The notes under the pieces are model-generated. The model was not told where the DNA came from. It made no database searches and saw nothing but the letters and a program-made list of their open reading frames with translations. The translations under genes were made by a program, and so were the position numbers. This document shows positions 52,095-60,062 of a DNA stretch of 60,062 nucleotides, in pieces. Positions within the stretch are counted from its first letter, which is position 1. Every line of letters begins with the position of its first letter. Source of the DNA: Allolucifera butyrica (lineage in GTDB: Bacteria > Bacillota > Negativicutes > Sporomusales > UPPP01); contig NZ_UPPP01000076.1 of the NCBI RefSeq assembly GCF_900476375.1, positions 1 through 60,062 of the forward strand, given 5' to 3'.

Positions 52095-52580
52095 CTACCA
52101 TGGATATTTACCCTTACAGCTGTAAGGTAAGAATTTCCCGTTAAAGGTAATAACAACACGATCCCCCTTTGGGTCCTCAACCTTCTCTACATCAACAGAG
52201 AAATCAATAGCACTCATTATCCCATTGCCATCGCCGAATTTTTCATGTATTATAGCTTTAATTGCGGGTCCGTATGTATCAAAGACTTCATGCAGACGAT
52301 AGAGAATAGGATCTACATTTCCCTTATAAGGGTGTTCCTGCAGCACTCTTACGTCAGCTATAGATAATCCCAGTATCGTGGCAAGTTTTTCGGTATAATC
52401 GGCGGGTACAAATTGTTGTCCTTTAAAAGTACTGGCGAGCCATACCTTGCTTACTTCCAGTTTTTTGGCTATTTCTTCATAACTAAGCCCCTTTTCTAAT
52501 CGTGCCTTTTCTAATACCGCAAGAGCTTTTTCCCGATAATCCCATAGATAGTCCCGATTGTTTACCGGTGTTGCCGACAT
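52095..52580 (-). CDS. cynS: cyanate hydratase (cyanase)
   Basis: Converts cyanate and bicarbonate to ammonia and carbon dioxide. 161 residues, close to the usual 156. An N-terminal helical helix-turn-helix-like part (LSYEEIAKKLEVSKVWLASTFKGQQFVP) is followed by the catalytic domain: PILYRLHEVFDTYGPAIKAIIHEKFGDGNGIMSAIDF, with the Arg and Glu and the Ser of the active site, and the ending KFLPYSCKGKYPW in place of the common LPYKKW. ATG 52580 follows AAGGAGG on the minus strand. No CynT carbonic anhydrase, CynX or CynR is adjacent. Confidence 0.96.
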   Translation of the reverse strand: MSATPVNNRDYLWDYREKALAVLEKARLEKGLSYEEIAKKLEVSKVWLASTFKGQQFVPADYTEKLATILGLSIADVRVLQEHPYKGNVDPILYRLHEVFDTYGPAIKAIIHEKFGDGNGIMSAIDFSVDVEKVEDPKGDRVVITFNGKFLPYSCKGKYPW

Positions 52581-52732
52581 AGTAAAAGCCTCCTTACGAT
52601 TGTTCCTTTTGATTGATCCTGGTTTTATAAAAAGAGTATCACACATATTGGATTATAAGTAAATTATTTGTAAATATATTGCGTGAAAAATATTGTGGAA
52701 TGTTGATATAATAATTTTTGGAGGTGGTTACC

Positions 52733-53410
52733 ATTAAGTTTATTCTTTTCTATATCCTTTTCAGGCTATTCTTCGCCAATCCACTCGCTGCGATTGTCTT
52801 TATATTCATTGCTTATGCCGTTATCGACCGGTGGTATATTGGGGCTTTGCCGGATTTCATCAGACCGCTAAGCCTTTGGCGAAAAAAAATAAAACTAAAA
52901 AGGGAACTTGAGTTTAGCCCTTCTCCAGGCCAAACTCTATATGAACTAGGCGCTCTGCAAGTGGAAAGCGGCAGTATGGAAGCAGGCCGGCGAAACTTGG
53001 AAAAAGCGCACGACTTAATACCCGGGCATCCTGACATCGAATATTATTTGGGCGTAGCCCGTATCAAAACGGGGGCATTAGAACTTGGAAAAGAAGCGCT
53101 GGAAAATGCCCTGGAATTAAATCCGAAGGTCAAATACGGATTTCCTTACGTCTATTTAATTGAATATGGCGTGAAAAGAAAAGAAGCCAGGGAGCAAATT
53201 GACACCTATATGGAAAAAATATTTGAATACGGCAATCCTAGAATGTACTATGAAGTGGGTGTCATTTTTCAGCAGGCGGGCTATAAGAAAGAAGCCGGAG
53301 AAATGTTCCGGCAAGTGCAGGTGAGTTTTAGAAGCAGTCCGTCATTTTTAAGAAAACAGCAGCGTTATTATGCCATCATGGCAAAGATCAGGGCGATCTG
53401 GCAGGGATGA
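52733..53410 (+). CDS. membrane-anchored TPR protein
   Basis: About 226 residues. N-terminal membrane segment (FILFYILFRLF and AAIVFIFIAYAVI), then TPR-like repeats between about 70 and 180: TLYELGALQVESGSMEAGRRNLEKAHDLIP, DIEYYLGVARIKTGALELGKEALENALELNP, MYYEVGVIFQQAGYKKEAGEMFRQV. Start is unusual: GGAGGTGG (52720-52727) is best placed for ATT 52733, while in-frame TTG 52718 and GTG 52724 are before or within the SD, and a TATAAT (52707-52712) puts the transcript start near 52719. Function unknown; probable assembly scaffold. Confidence 0.75.
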   Translation: MKFILFYILFRLFFANPLAAIVFIFIAYAVIDRWYIGALPDFIRPLSLWRKKIKLKRELEFSPSPGQTLYELGALQVESGSMEAGRRNLEKAHDLIPGHPDIEYYLGVARIKTGALELGKEALENALELNPKVKYGFPYVYLIEYGVKRKEAREQIDTYMEKIFEYGNPRMYYEVGVIFQQAGYKKEAGEMFRQVQVSFRSSPSFLRKQQRYYAIMAKIRAIWQG

Positions 53411-53508
53411 TGCATAAAGGGTAGTCTATGGTCAATGTATTTTAAATGAAGATTATCCATATGAAATATGGATAATCGGAGTGATCTAAGAATTGTGGGG
53501 GGAAAAGG

Positions 53509-54204
53509 TTGGAATTGATTTGGTGTGACAAGATTAGATTAACCAAGAATGGGCAGGATCTTTTGCAGCATGTTTCGTTCACTGTTGAACAGGGTGAATT
53601 TGTCGGCATTGCCGGACCCTCCGGTTCCGGCAAAACTTCTCTCCTCCGGATTATGAACCTTTTGCATAGTCCCACGGAGGGAATCGTTATGTACAAAGGC
53701 AAGAACATTACGAGCTACGACCCCGTACAACTGCGCCGTGAAGTCGGCTATGTGCTGCAGAAACCGTATTTGTTCGAAGGCACGGTACGGGACAATCTTG
53801 AATATCCCTATCTGATCTGGAAGCAAAAACCCGATGAGGAAGAAATTACTGCCTATCTGGAAAGGGTTAACCTGACGGCCGGCATTCTGAAAAAACGTGG
53901 CAGTGAACTATCGGGCGGCGAACAGCAGCGGGTCGCGTTTGTCAGGTCTTTGCTGGCAAAACCGGAAGTATTGTTACTGGATGAGATCTCGGCGGCGCTG
54001 GACGAAGAAAACACGTTGGTTTTGGAACAGCTTATCCGGACGGAACACGAGGACAGGAATACCACGGTACTCTTTGTTTCTCATAATACCGGTCAGCTTC
54101 GTCGTTTAGCCCGGAAGATAATCTATATTGAAAAAGGACAGGTAATTTTTAGTGGCCCAGCCGAAGAGTTTTTCCAAATCCGGGGAGGATTGAAAAATGA
54201 ATAG
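53509..54204 (+). CDS. fetA: ABC transporter ATPase (FetA/YbbL-like)
   Basis: A 231-residue ATPase: Walker A GPSGSGKTSLLRI near 34-46, Q loop YVLQKPYLFEG, signature LSGGEQQRVAF, Walker B VLLLDEISAALD, His loop LFVSHN. TTG start after GGGGGAAAAGG. Overlaps the UPF0014 membrane gene by 8 nt. In E. coli FetAB is an iron exporter for oxidative stress, so a similar metal-export role is likely. Confidence 0.9.
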   Translation: MELIWCDKIRLTKNGQDLLQHVSFTVEQGEFVGIAGPSGSGKTSLLRIMNLLHSPTEGIVMYKGKNITSYDPVQLRREVGYVLQKPYLFEGTVRDNLEYPYLIWKQKPDEEEITAYLERVNLTAGILKKRGSELSGGEQQRVAFVRSLLAKPEVLLLDEISAALDEENTLVLEQLIRTEHEDRNTTVLFVSHNTGQLRRLARKIIYIEKGQVIFSGPAEEFFQIRGGLKNE

Positions 54205-54949
54205 TATAAGTTTGGTGTTAACGTTCAGTCTCGTAGCCGTGGCCTTGGTAATCTCTTATAAGGAAAGGATCGGCCTGGAAAAGGATATTATTGTAGGCAG
54301 TATCCGGGCCGTAATTCAACTTACGGTTATCGGGCTAGTCCTTAAGTTTGTGTTTCATTTGAATAGTACACTGTTAACCAGCATGATCTTACTTGTTATG
54401 GTCTATAATGCCGCAGCGGTAGCGGCGAAAAGAGGGGCAGGCATCGGCCACGTAAGGGTTATTTCGTTCGCCTCGATTCTGGTTGGTCTGACAATCACAC
54501 TAGGAGGACTCATCTCGTTTCAGGCCATATCTTACCGGCCCAGTGAAGTTATACCGGTCAGCGGTATGGTAGTTGGTAACTCGATGGTGGCATTAGGACT
54601 GCTGTATAGGAATCTTTTAGCCAGTTTTTCCGATCGCCGGGAAGAAGTGGAGGTAAAATTGTGTTTAGGAGCAACGCCGCGTGAAGCTGCCAGGAATCTG
54701 ATCCGTAATAGCATTAAGACGGCGATGGTACCCACAATTGATTCTATGAAAACCCTTGGAATTGTGCAGCTTCCCGGTATGATGACCGGTTTGATTCTGG
54801 CAGGTACAGCCCCGGAGGTGGCCATTAAGTATCAGATTATGGTCGCATTTATGCTCACGGGAGCCGTGACCATTGCAGCATTTGTTGCCAGCTATTGGGC
54901 CTACCGGAGTTTCTTTAACAGCAGGGCGCAACTCGTTAATGAACAATGA
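54197..54949 (+). CDS. fetB: UPF0014 membrane subunit (FetB/YbbM-like)
   Basis: A 250-residue permease with seven hydrophobic segments. Starts SISLVLTFSLVAVALVISYKERIGLEKDIIVGSIRAVIQLTVIGLVL, then VSGMVVGNSMVALGLLYRNL, LGATPREAARNLIRNSIKTAMVPTIDSMKTLGIVQLPGMMTGLILAG, the strongly conserved UPF0014 block. Partner of the ATPase; ATG is 6-7 nt from GGGGAGGA. Confidence 0.93.
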   Translation: MNSISLVLTFSLVAVALVISYKERIGLEKDIIVGSIRAVIQLTVIGLVLKFVFHLNSTLLTSMILLVMVYNAAAVAAKRGAGIGHVRVISFASILVGLTITLGGLISFQAISYRPSEVIPVSGMVVGNSMVALGLLYRNLLASFSDRREEVEVKLCLGATPREAARNLIRNSIKTAMVPTIDSMKTLGIVQLPGMMTGLILAGTAPEVAIKYQIMVAFMLTGAVTIAAFVASYWAYRSFFNSRAQLVNEQ

Positions 54950-55080
54950 CATTGACCCGATTCATATATTCTGTTTACCTACAATTTACATTTCTATAAC
55001 ATACTATCCAATGTATTATTGTATAATTAAGACAAACCTGATTAATCTCCTTCGGTGTAACCCAAATAACATCCTCTTTG
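54950..55080. other. short spacer after fetB
   Basis: No gene. A/T-rich DNA leading to the terminator; nothing else recognised. Confidence 0.5.
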
Positions 55081-55111
55081 AGACTCCCCGGTGGACAGGG
55101 GGTCTTCTTTT
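55081..55111 (+). terminator. terminator after fetAB
   Basis: AGACTCCCC pairs with GGGGGTCT around GGTGGACA, followed by TCTTTTTT. Confidence 0.88.
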
Positions 55112-55212
55112 TTGCTGTATTTAGAAAAATACTTGCTAGTTGAGCAGGCACAAAAATACTGGTATTTAATATACTTATAAGTAGAAAATTAGTACAAAGG
55201 AGTGTTCCATAT

Positions 55213-55284
55213 ATGGGAAAACAATTCAACCGTCTGAAGCAAAAAGCAGTAGTTTGTGACGGAAAAGACGGGGACTATTTATGA
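55213..55284 (+). CDS. 23-codon ORF coupled to the chagasin-like gene
   Basis: ATG 55213 lies about 10 nt after AAAGGAG. The product begins MGKQFNRLKQKAVVCDGK and ends GDYL; its TGA (55282-55284) overlaps ATG 55281 of the next gene as ATGA. It may be a leader peptide that couples translation or a real micro-protein. No family recognised. Confidence 0.5.
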   Translation: MGKQFNRLKQKAVVCDGKDGDYL

Positions 55285-55607
55285 AACTTATTGATGTTTT
55301 CGAGAGTGATTATGGTCAAATAATTATTTTGCCGATGGATGCAACTCTAAGGGTATTCCTGGAAGAAAAACCATCAACGGGATATCGTTGGCAAGTGGAA
55401 GGCCGGAGTAACTGCCTTAAAATGGTTTCCCATGAATTTCTGGCGAAAAGTGACCCTGCGATTGGGGCGGGAGGAACCGCTGTTTTTTACTTCAAACCGG
55501 TCAAACCCGGGTATTGCTCGCTTTCTCTAAAGCTCTGGCGCTCGTGGGAAGGAGATAAATCGATTATAAAACAGTTTCAAATCGCGGTATCTGTGATAAG
55601 CGGGTGA
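55281..55607 (+). CDS. chagasin/I42-family cysteine protease inhibitor
   Basis: A 108-residue protein with the three binding loops of the I42 fold: KPSTGYRW (like NPTTGY), AIGAGGTAVFYF (GxGG), and LKLWRSWEG (RPW-like position). Family members block papain-type proteases. No signal peptide is evident, so an intracellular or unconventional location is likely. It starts within the ATGA overlap of a 23-codon ORF and converges on a chemoreceptor gene. Confidence 0.82.
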   Translation: MKLIDVFESDYGQIIILPMDATLRVFLEEKPSTGYRWQVEGRSNCLKMVSHEFLAKSDPAIGAGGTAVFYFKPVKPGYCSLSLKLWRSWEGDKSIIKQFQIAVSVISG

Positions 55608-55672
55608 AGTATGAACAGGAAAAGGGCCTGTTTGACGATACGTTGGTTGGAATTCTGCCCATTTTTTTTGCT

Positions 55673-57346
55673 CTATAATTTAAATTTGCTAACCGCTTCC
55701 TGCAAGTTTTGGGAGAGCTTGGCAAGGGATTCGCTCGAGGAAGCGACCTCTTCGATTGAGGCTGTTTGCTCTTCGCTAGCCGCTGAAACCGACTGAGTCT
55801 GACCGGCGATTTCTTTGCTAACCTGATCAATGTCCTGGATAGAGGAGACGATCTGCTGGCTACCATTGGCCATTTGACCAATGGCTGTTGAGATTTCTCC
55901 CACCTTGCCGACTACTTCTTCGATAGCAGTAATAATTTCGTTAAAGGATTGGCCAGCGGCATTGAACACTTCTGTTCCCACCGCAACTTCCCGGGTTCCC
56001 TGCTGCATAGAGGCAACCGCCAGATTGGTTTCGCGCTGAATTTCGCTGACCAGGGCAGTAATTTTTCCGGCAGCCTCCTGAGATTGCTCGGCCAATTTGC
56101 GGACTTCTTCGGCGACTACAGCGAAGCCACGGCCCTGTTCACCAGCCCGGGCTGCCTCGATCGCAGCGTTGAGGGCCAATAGATTGGTCTGTCCGGCAAT
56201 GCCGGCGATCGTATCGATAATTTGACCAATTTCCTGCGAACTTTCGCCGAGCCTGGCGATAACGGCCGCCGAACTGGTTACGGTGCGCTCAATGTTGGCC
56301 ATTTGAGCTACCGCGGTTTCAATGGAATGTCCGCCACTTTTAGCGATATCGCTAGTCCGTCCGGTTGCTTCGCTGACCGTACGGGCATTGAACGCAATTT
56401 GCCGGACACCGGCCGACATTTCTTCGACAACGGCCGTAGCCGAGTCAACAGTGCTTACCTGCTTTTCGGCTCCGTCGGCTACTTCACTGACCGAAGCGGT
56501 TACCTGACTGATGACTTGAGCCGATTGCTCGGCGGTAGCAGTCAGTTCTTCGGCTGAGGCGGCTAATTGGTCAGATATGTCTACAACCTGACGGATGAGG
56601 CTGCGTAAGTTTTCGCCGGCTACAGCAAGGCTGCCGAGGAGGATGCTCATTTCATCCTTGCCAGTGACTTGCAGGTGTTGGGTAAAGTCCCCTTTGGCCA
56701 TTCTGGCGGCAAAGTCCGTGCCCTTACGGAGAGCGGCAGTAATGCCACGTACGGTATAGAAACTAACAGCGAGGGCGAGGCAGAGGCCGACGAGCAGGGC
56801 AATGGCTATTACCGTTTTGAGAAAGCCGGTCATGTATCCAAGACGGGAGTTAACATCCCGGACTTCCAGATTTTTTTCATCTACATACCGCCCGATGGCA
56901 GCAATCAAAATGGCATTGTCCGCCGCGATTTTCCTGTTAAGGTACTTTTTGGCGGCATCCCGTTGGTTGTTTTGTACTAACTTAATAAAATTGGGAAGGT
57001 GCTCGCGGAGAATGGATGCGGCATCATTCACTTCTTGCAAACGCTGAGGGGTTTTCTCGTTATCGTTGAGATATTTGAGGGCAGAGTTGGCCAACTCGGT
57101 GGACATGTCCAGGTCAGTCTTGTACTGCTGATAGCCGGTAATTAGGTATCCACGGCTGGCAGCTGCCTGATTGACAGTGTTGATGATCATCTTCTGGCCT
57201 TGATCCTTCATAGCCATTTCGTAATGAATTAAACGGTCCTGAATGGCGGCGATCCGGGATAGTTGCCAGAAGGAAAAGCCGACAATGATGACCATGATAA
57301 GGATAATAACAGCAAAACCGCAGTAGATTTTGGTACTGATTTTCAT
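55673..57346 (-). CDS. methyl-accepting chemotaxis protein with 4-helix-bundle sensor
   Basis: A 557-residue chemoreceptor. First membrane helix ([21 protein letters not shown], about 9-29), a periplasmic four-helix bundle of 4HB_MCP type (about 30-175), second membrane helix ([22 protein letters not shown]), HAMP (about 200-253), and a long signalling coiled coil with hairpin tip [26 protein letters not shown]. Ends [15 protein letters not shown] with no CheR pentapeptide. GGGAGG is 8 nt before ATG. It follows a TRAP binding protein gene by 75 nt on the same strand. Confidence 0.94.
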   Translation of the reverse strand: MKISTKIYCGFAVIILIMVIIVGFSFWQLSRIAAIQDRLIHYEMAMKDQGQKMIINTVNQAAASRGYLITGYQQYKTDLDMSTELANSALKYLNDNEKTPQRLQEVNDAASILREHLPNFIKLVQNNQRDAAKKYLNRKIAADNAILIAAIGRYVDEKNLEVRDVNSRLGYMTGFLKTVIAIALLVGLCLALAVSFYTVRGITAALRKGTDFAARMAKGDFTQHLQVTGKDEMSILLGSLAVAGENLRSLIRQVVDISDQLAASAEELTATAEQSAQVISQVTASVSEVADGAEKQVSTVDSATAVVEEMSAGVRQIAFNARTVSEATGRTSDIAKSGGHSIETAVAQMANIERTVTSSAAVIARLGESSQEIGQIIDTIAGIAGQTNLLALNAAIEAARAGEQGRGFAVVAEEVRKLAEQSQEAAGKITALVSEIQRETNLAVASMQQGTREVAVGTEVFNAAGQSFNEIITAIEEVVGKVGEISTAIGQMANGSQQIVSSIQDIDQVSKEIAGQTQSVSAASEEQTASIEEVASSSESLAKLSQNLQEAVSKFKL

Positions 57347-57421
57347 ATCAAAAAAACCTCCCGAATAAAGTCGAACCCGCCAAGATATGGGGTGTTTTCT
57401 TTTTCCTTATGCTATTAGGCA

Positions 57422-58414
57422 CTATTTTTTGCCCAATACGTCGTTGACTTGCTTACGCAAGTCGAGCAGATTATTCTTTTCATAGACAAGTTCGGTTGCT
57501 TTTTTAAAGGGAGCAATATCAACTTCGGTGATTACCACACCCGAGGCCTTTAACTTGGCTTCATAATCACTCAGACTTTCAATTGTTTTCTTGGAAGCAA
57601 AATCACCGGCCTTAATCGCTTCTTCCAGCAGGATTGTCTGATATTCCTCAGGCAGCGAAGCAAACCATTTTTCACCTGTTACCAATCCGGTCATCAATTG
57701 GAAGTGCCCGGTCTTAGCGATGTATTTGATACCTTTTTGCAGATTTGCCCCATAGGTGGCCGGATACTGGGCTTCCGCTCCATCAATTTTTTTTTGCTGC
57801 AAACCGGAAAGTACTTTGTTCCAGTCCAGGTTTACCGGCTTGGCTCCCAGGGCCGAAACGGTGTCCTGCCAAATCGGTGAGCCTGTCGTACGAATACGCA
57901 GACCCGTCAAATCCGCCGGAACCTTAACCGGTACGTTGGTTAAGAAATGCCGATCTCCTTGATACCAGTTAAAGGAAAGAACCCTGTAGCCATGGTCCTG
58001 TAACTTGTACAACCAGGCCTGAAAAAGTTTGCTCATTGCCAGTTTGCGGGTCTGTTCATAATTGTCGGTAATATATGGGGCTCCTAGAATTCCAATTTCC
58101 GGTACTATCTGCGCCAGTCTGCCTGAGTCAGTAATTACCGCGACATTAGCACCCTTTTGGGCCTGTTGCTCAAGACTTTCTGTGGAACCTAGCTGCGAAT
58201 TCGGGTAAACCTCAATTTTTACTTTGCCATTTGTACGGGCTTCAACATTTTTCTTGAATTCCAATGCCCCCAGGTACATCGGGTCCTGCTCGTCCACAAC
58301 CATGCCGATCTTCAGTGTATAAGTCTTGCCGTCAGTTACCTTTTCTGAGCCGCAGCCGCTGAGGAGGCTTGCAGCCAAAGTCAGAAAAAGCAAACAATAA
58401 AAAAACTTTTTCAT
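57422..58414 (-). CDS. TRAP-type DctP solute-binding lipoprotein
   Basis: A 330-residue binding protein. Signal peptide with lipobox: KKFFYCLLFLTLAASLLSGC at the start, Cys near 20. DctP marks: LEFKKNVEARTNGKVKIEVYPNSQLGSTESLEQQAQKGANVA, LTGLRIRTTGSPIWQDTVSALGAKPVNLDWNKVLSGLQQKKIDGAEAQ (the conserved Arg that binds carboxylates). No DctQ or DctM membrane genes are adjacent. The next gene is a chemoreceptor, so it may feed ligand to a sensor. ATG 58414 follows GAGGAAA. A 34-bp palindrome overlies its promoter. Confidence 0.92.
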   Translation of the reverse strand: MKKFFYCLLFLTLAASLLSGCGSEKVTDGKTYTLKIGMVVDEQDPMYLGALEFKKNVEARTNGKVKIEVYPNSQLGSTESLEQQAQKGANVAVITDSGRLAQIVPEIGILGAPYITDNYEQTRKLAMSKLFQAWLYKLQDHGYRVLSFNWYQGDRHFLTNVPVKVPADLTGLRIRTTGSPIWQDTVSALGAKPVNLDWNKVLSGLQQKKIDGAEAQYPATYGANLQKGIKYIAKTGHFQLMTGLVTGEKWFASLPEEYQTILLEEAIKAGDFASKKTIESLSDYEAKLKASGVVITEVDIAPFKKATELVYEKNNLLDLRKQVNDVLGKK

Positions 58415-58434
58415 TTCAATTTTCCTCCATATTG

Positions 58435-58475
58435 CCATATACTACCATGCTAGCATGGTAGTATATGGATGTCAA
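58435..58475 (-). promoter_or_regulatory. promoter with 34-bp perfect palindrome
   Basis: Positions 58435-58468 form a perfect palindrome with no loop, centred on ATGCTAGCAT. On the minus strand TTGACA (58475-58470), a 17-bp spacer and TAGCAT (58452-58447) overlap it, so a bound repressor would block polymerase. Regulator not in the window. Confidence 0.85.
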
Positions 58476-58666
58476 CATATTATGGGGAATTTTGACAAAA
58501 TTCGATCTACCTAGTCTTGGAAATCTTAATAGATTTTACCCATTTTAAATTTAGCTGAAAAGAGGGAGCTAAGTGCTATAATATTATAGCTAAATAGTTT
58601 TTATATATTGGGTTTTAGGCATTTTATTGAAAAATAAACTAAGTTGAAATGAGGATTTATTTTATT

Positions 58667-59875
58667 ATGTGGCAGGCAGGATTGCTATTAACATTTGTTC
58701 TTATTATCTTCTCTTTAGGTAAAAGCCCGGTATTCCGGGTTGACCGGGCAGGAGCGGCAATCATTGCTGCTGCCTTGATGGTAGACTTTGGGGTGCTAAC
58801 ATTTGATCAGGCGATCGCTTCCATCGACTTTAGGACGATTGTTATTCTATTCTTTATGATGATTGTGCTTGCAAACCTCAAAGTTGCCGGCTTTTTTGAG
58901 CTAATTGGTTCTTATGTATTGAGAAATGTGGCTACGAAGAAGGGACTGCTTCTCGCAGTCATCTTCTCCAGCGGAATTCTGTCCGCCTTATGTATAAACG
59001 ACATTGTTTGTCTTTTATTTACTCCGATCGTTTTACTTGTTTGTCGCCAGACGCGCTGTAATCCTATACCGTATTTGCTTGGTGTGGCGATAGCCTCTAA
59101 TGTCGGAAGTGCTGCGACCTTTCTCGGCAATCCGCAGAATATATTAATAGCTAGTTTATCAGGAGTGTCATTCACTTCCTACTTTTTTACCGCCTTGCCT
59201 ATATCTTTTATTGGCTTGTTTATTAGTTATTTTGTTATTGCTTATTTTTATGACCAGGACTTGAGAGGAAATGTGCAAAAGGTGGAACCTTCAAAAGTGT
59301 TCTTTCATAAATACATTGTCATTAAAAGTTTAGTGGTTCTCGTATTTGTTATTTTGGTCTATATCGCTGGAAAGGATTTGGCAATTACATCAAGCTTGGG
59401 TGCGGCACTTCTATTAGTGACCCGGCGGGTACAACCCAATAAAATTTATACCAGCATTGATTTTAATTTACTTGTGATTTTTGTTGGCCTGTTTATTATA
59501 ATTGGCGGTGTGAAACATAGCGGATTAATGGATTTGCTGGTTCAGCAAACAACAAACTTTATTGATTTGCAAAATAAAACGGTATTTGCCCTATTTACGA
59601 TTGGGTTATCTAATATCGTAAGCAATGTCCCGGCAGTAATGTTATTAAAGTTTTTTCTGCCGTCAACCGAAACTGTAATGTGGTGGAAAGCGTTAGCCTT
59701 ATTTTCGACATTTGCGGGTAACTTAACTATTACCGGGTCCATTGCTAACTTGATTGTTGTTGAAATTGCCAAACGGCAAAACATTCATATTGGTTTTTGG
59801 GACTATCTTAAAGTAGGATTGCCGACTACTCTCATTACTTCCTTATTAGGATTGTTTATTTTAAATTACGTTTAA
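58667..59875 (+). CDS. SLC13/ArsB-like anion permease
   Basis: About 402 residues, ten to eleven hydrophobic helices. Motifs: SPVFRVDRAGAAIIAAALMV, NDIVCLLFTPIVLLV, NVGSAATFLGNPQNILIASLSGVSF (the P-Q-N ion-site loop of the family) and, near the C terminus, SNIVSNVPAVMLLKFFLP. Fits the ion transporter superfamily (DASS/ArsB/CitMHS) for dicarboxylates, arsenite or other anions. ATG 58667 is 12 nt after GAGG; ATG 58649 overlaps that site. Orientation is divergent from dctP, so control by the same palindrome is possible. Confidence 0.85.
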   Translation: MWQAGLLLTFVLIIFSLGKSPVFRVDRAGAAIIAAALMVDFGVLTFDQAIASIDFRTIVILFFMMIVLANLKVAGFFELIGSYVLRNVATKKGLLLAVIFSSGILSALCINDIVCLLFTPIVLLVCRQTRCNPIPYLLGVAIASNVGSAATFLGNPQNILIASLSGVSFTSYFFTALPISFIGLFISYFVIAYFYDQDLRGNVQKVEPSKVFFHKYIVIKSLVVLVFVILVYIAGKDLAITSSLGAALLLVTRRVQPNKIYTSIDFNLLVIFVGLFIIIGGVKHSGLMDLLVQQTTNFIDLQNKTVFALFTIGLSNIVSNVPAVMLLKFFLPSTETVMWWKALALFSTFAGNLTITGSIANLIVVEIAKRQNIHIGFWDYLKVGLPTTLITSLLGLFILNYV

Positions 59876-60036
59876 GAATTTCAATTGCCAACCTTTGATA
59901 AGGTTTTACCAAGTTCACCACGGGTTATTGTTATTGGGTTTTTCTCATTTGAAAAACATACTGTTTTTTGAACATTTTTATAATAGATAATATTTATAAT
60001 TTAACTAATTGTATATTTTACTAGAATACTCTTTTA

Positions 60037-60056
60037 AATTGACAATGATTATCAAT
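60037..60056. promoter_or_regulatory. Fur-box-like site with -35 hexamer at window edge
   Basis: TGACAAT-G-ATTATCA (60040-60054) matches the 7-1-7 Fur box TGATAATNATTATCA with one difference. It overlaps TTGACA (60039-60044). The gene it controls would lie beyond the window. Confidence 0.7.
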
Positions 60057-60062
60057 AGGAAT

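Overview
The window looks like chromosome from a Gram-negative-type Firmicute of the Negativicutes, most likely a Sporomusaceae relative. This is inferred from gene content and not from a database match. Supporting signs are an rRNA/tRNA cluster, Firmicutes-type Shine-Dalgarno (SD) sites with frequent TTG/GTG starts, consensus sigma-A promoters, a SAM-I riboswitch with its terminator, a LevR-type sigma-54 activator with its PTS, 2-hydroxyacyl-CoA dehydratase-type activase proteins, an EmrAB-like export pair, and a tmRNA with tag ANEDYALAA.

Layout. 1-1569: 3' end of 23S, 5S, and nine tRNAs (Asn, Gln, Lys, Val, Asp, Phe, Tyr, fMet, Leu) with a terminator. 1684-4665: two HgdB/DUF2229-like proteins facing a BcrAD/BadFG-type activase across a 23-bp-arm palindrome. 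4777-8026: a tandem DUF2292 protein, a SAM-I riboswitch, then metX and metY for sulfur assimilation into methionine. 8200-12015: TSCPD protein, esterase, thioesterase and rnr. 12216-15233: DeoR regulator and, convergent to it, a nifV-like homocitrate synthase plus isocitrate dehydrogenase-like pair with a possible attenuator. 15489-17621: smpB, a DMT transporter and ssrA.

17622-31799 is accessory DNA. It holds transposon-end-like repeats next to ssrA, a PadR-flavoprotein-metallohydrolase-SDR operon, a small ribbon-helix-helix (RHH) cassette with paired palindromic operators, a DUF2281/Doc toxin-antitoxin pair whose toxin is frameshifted, gene remnants, several regulators (two TetR, one MocR), a ferredoxin-nitroreductase, a DJ-1 protein, an FMN hydroxyacid dehydrogenase and a zinc dehydrogenase.

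32073-40758 is a polyol/sugar-alcohol operon. It has a LevR-like activator with AAA+, PRD and EIIA domains, Gat-type EIIA/EIIB/EIIC, a class II aldolase, a zinc dehydrogenase, a GpsA-like dehydrogenase and an RpiB-like isomerase lacking usual catalytic residues. Sigma-54 promoter motifs precede both this operon and the separate dehydrogenase at 30753, suggesting one regulon for uptake, phosphorylation, oxidation and aldol cleavage of an unidentified polyol.

41103-60062: a COG4280-like membrane protein with a small partner, a ChrB-N protein, MscS, a TetR-EmrA-EmrB efflux operon, two small proteins below 50 residues, PBP2, GNAT enzymes, an Asp/Glu racemase, cyanase, a TPR membrane protein, FetAB-like ABC genes, a chagasin-like inhibitor with a coupled 23-codon ORF, a chemoreceptor with an orphan TRAP binding protein under a 34-bp palindrome, an SLC13-like permease and a Fur-box-like site at the edge.
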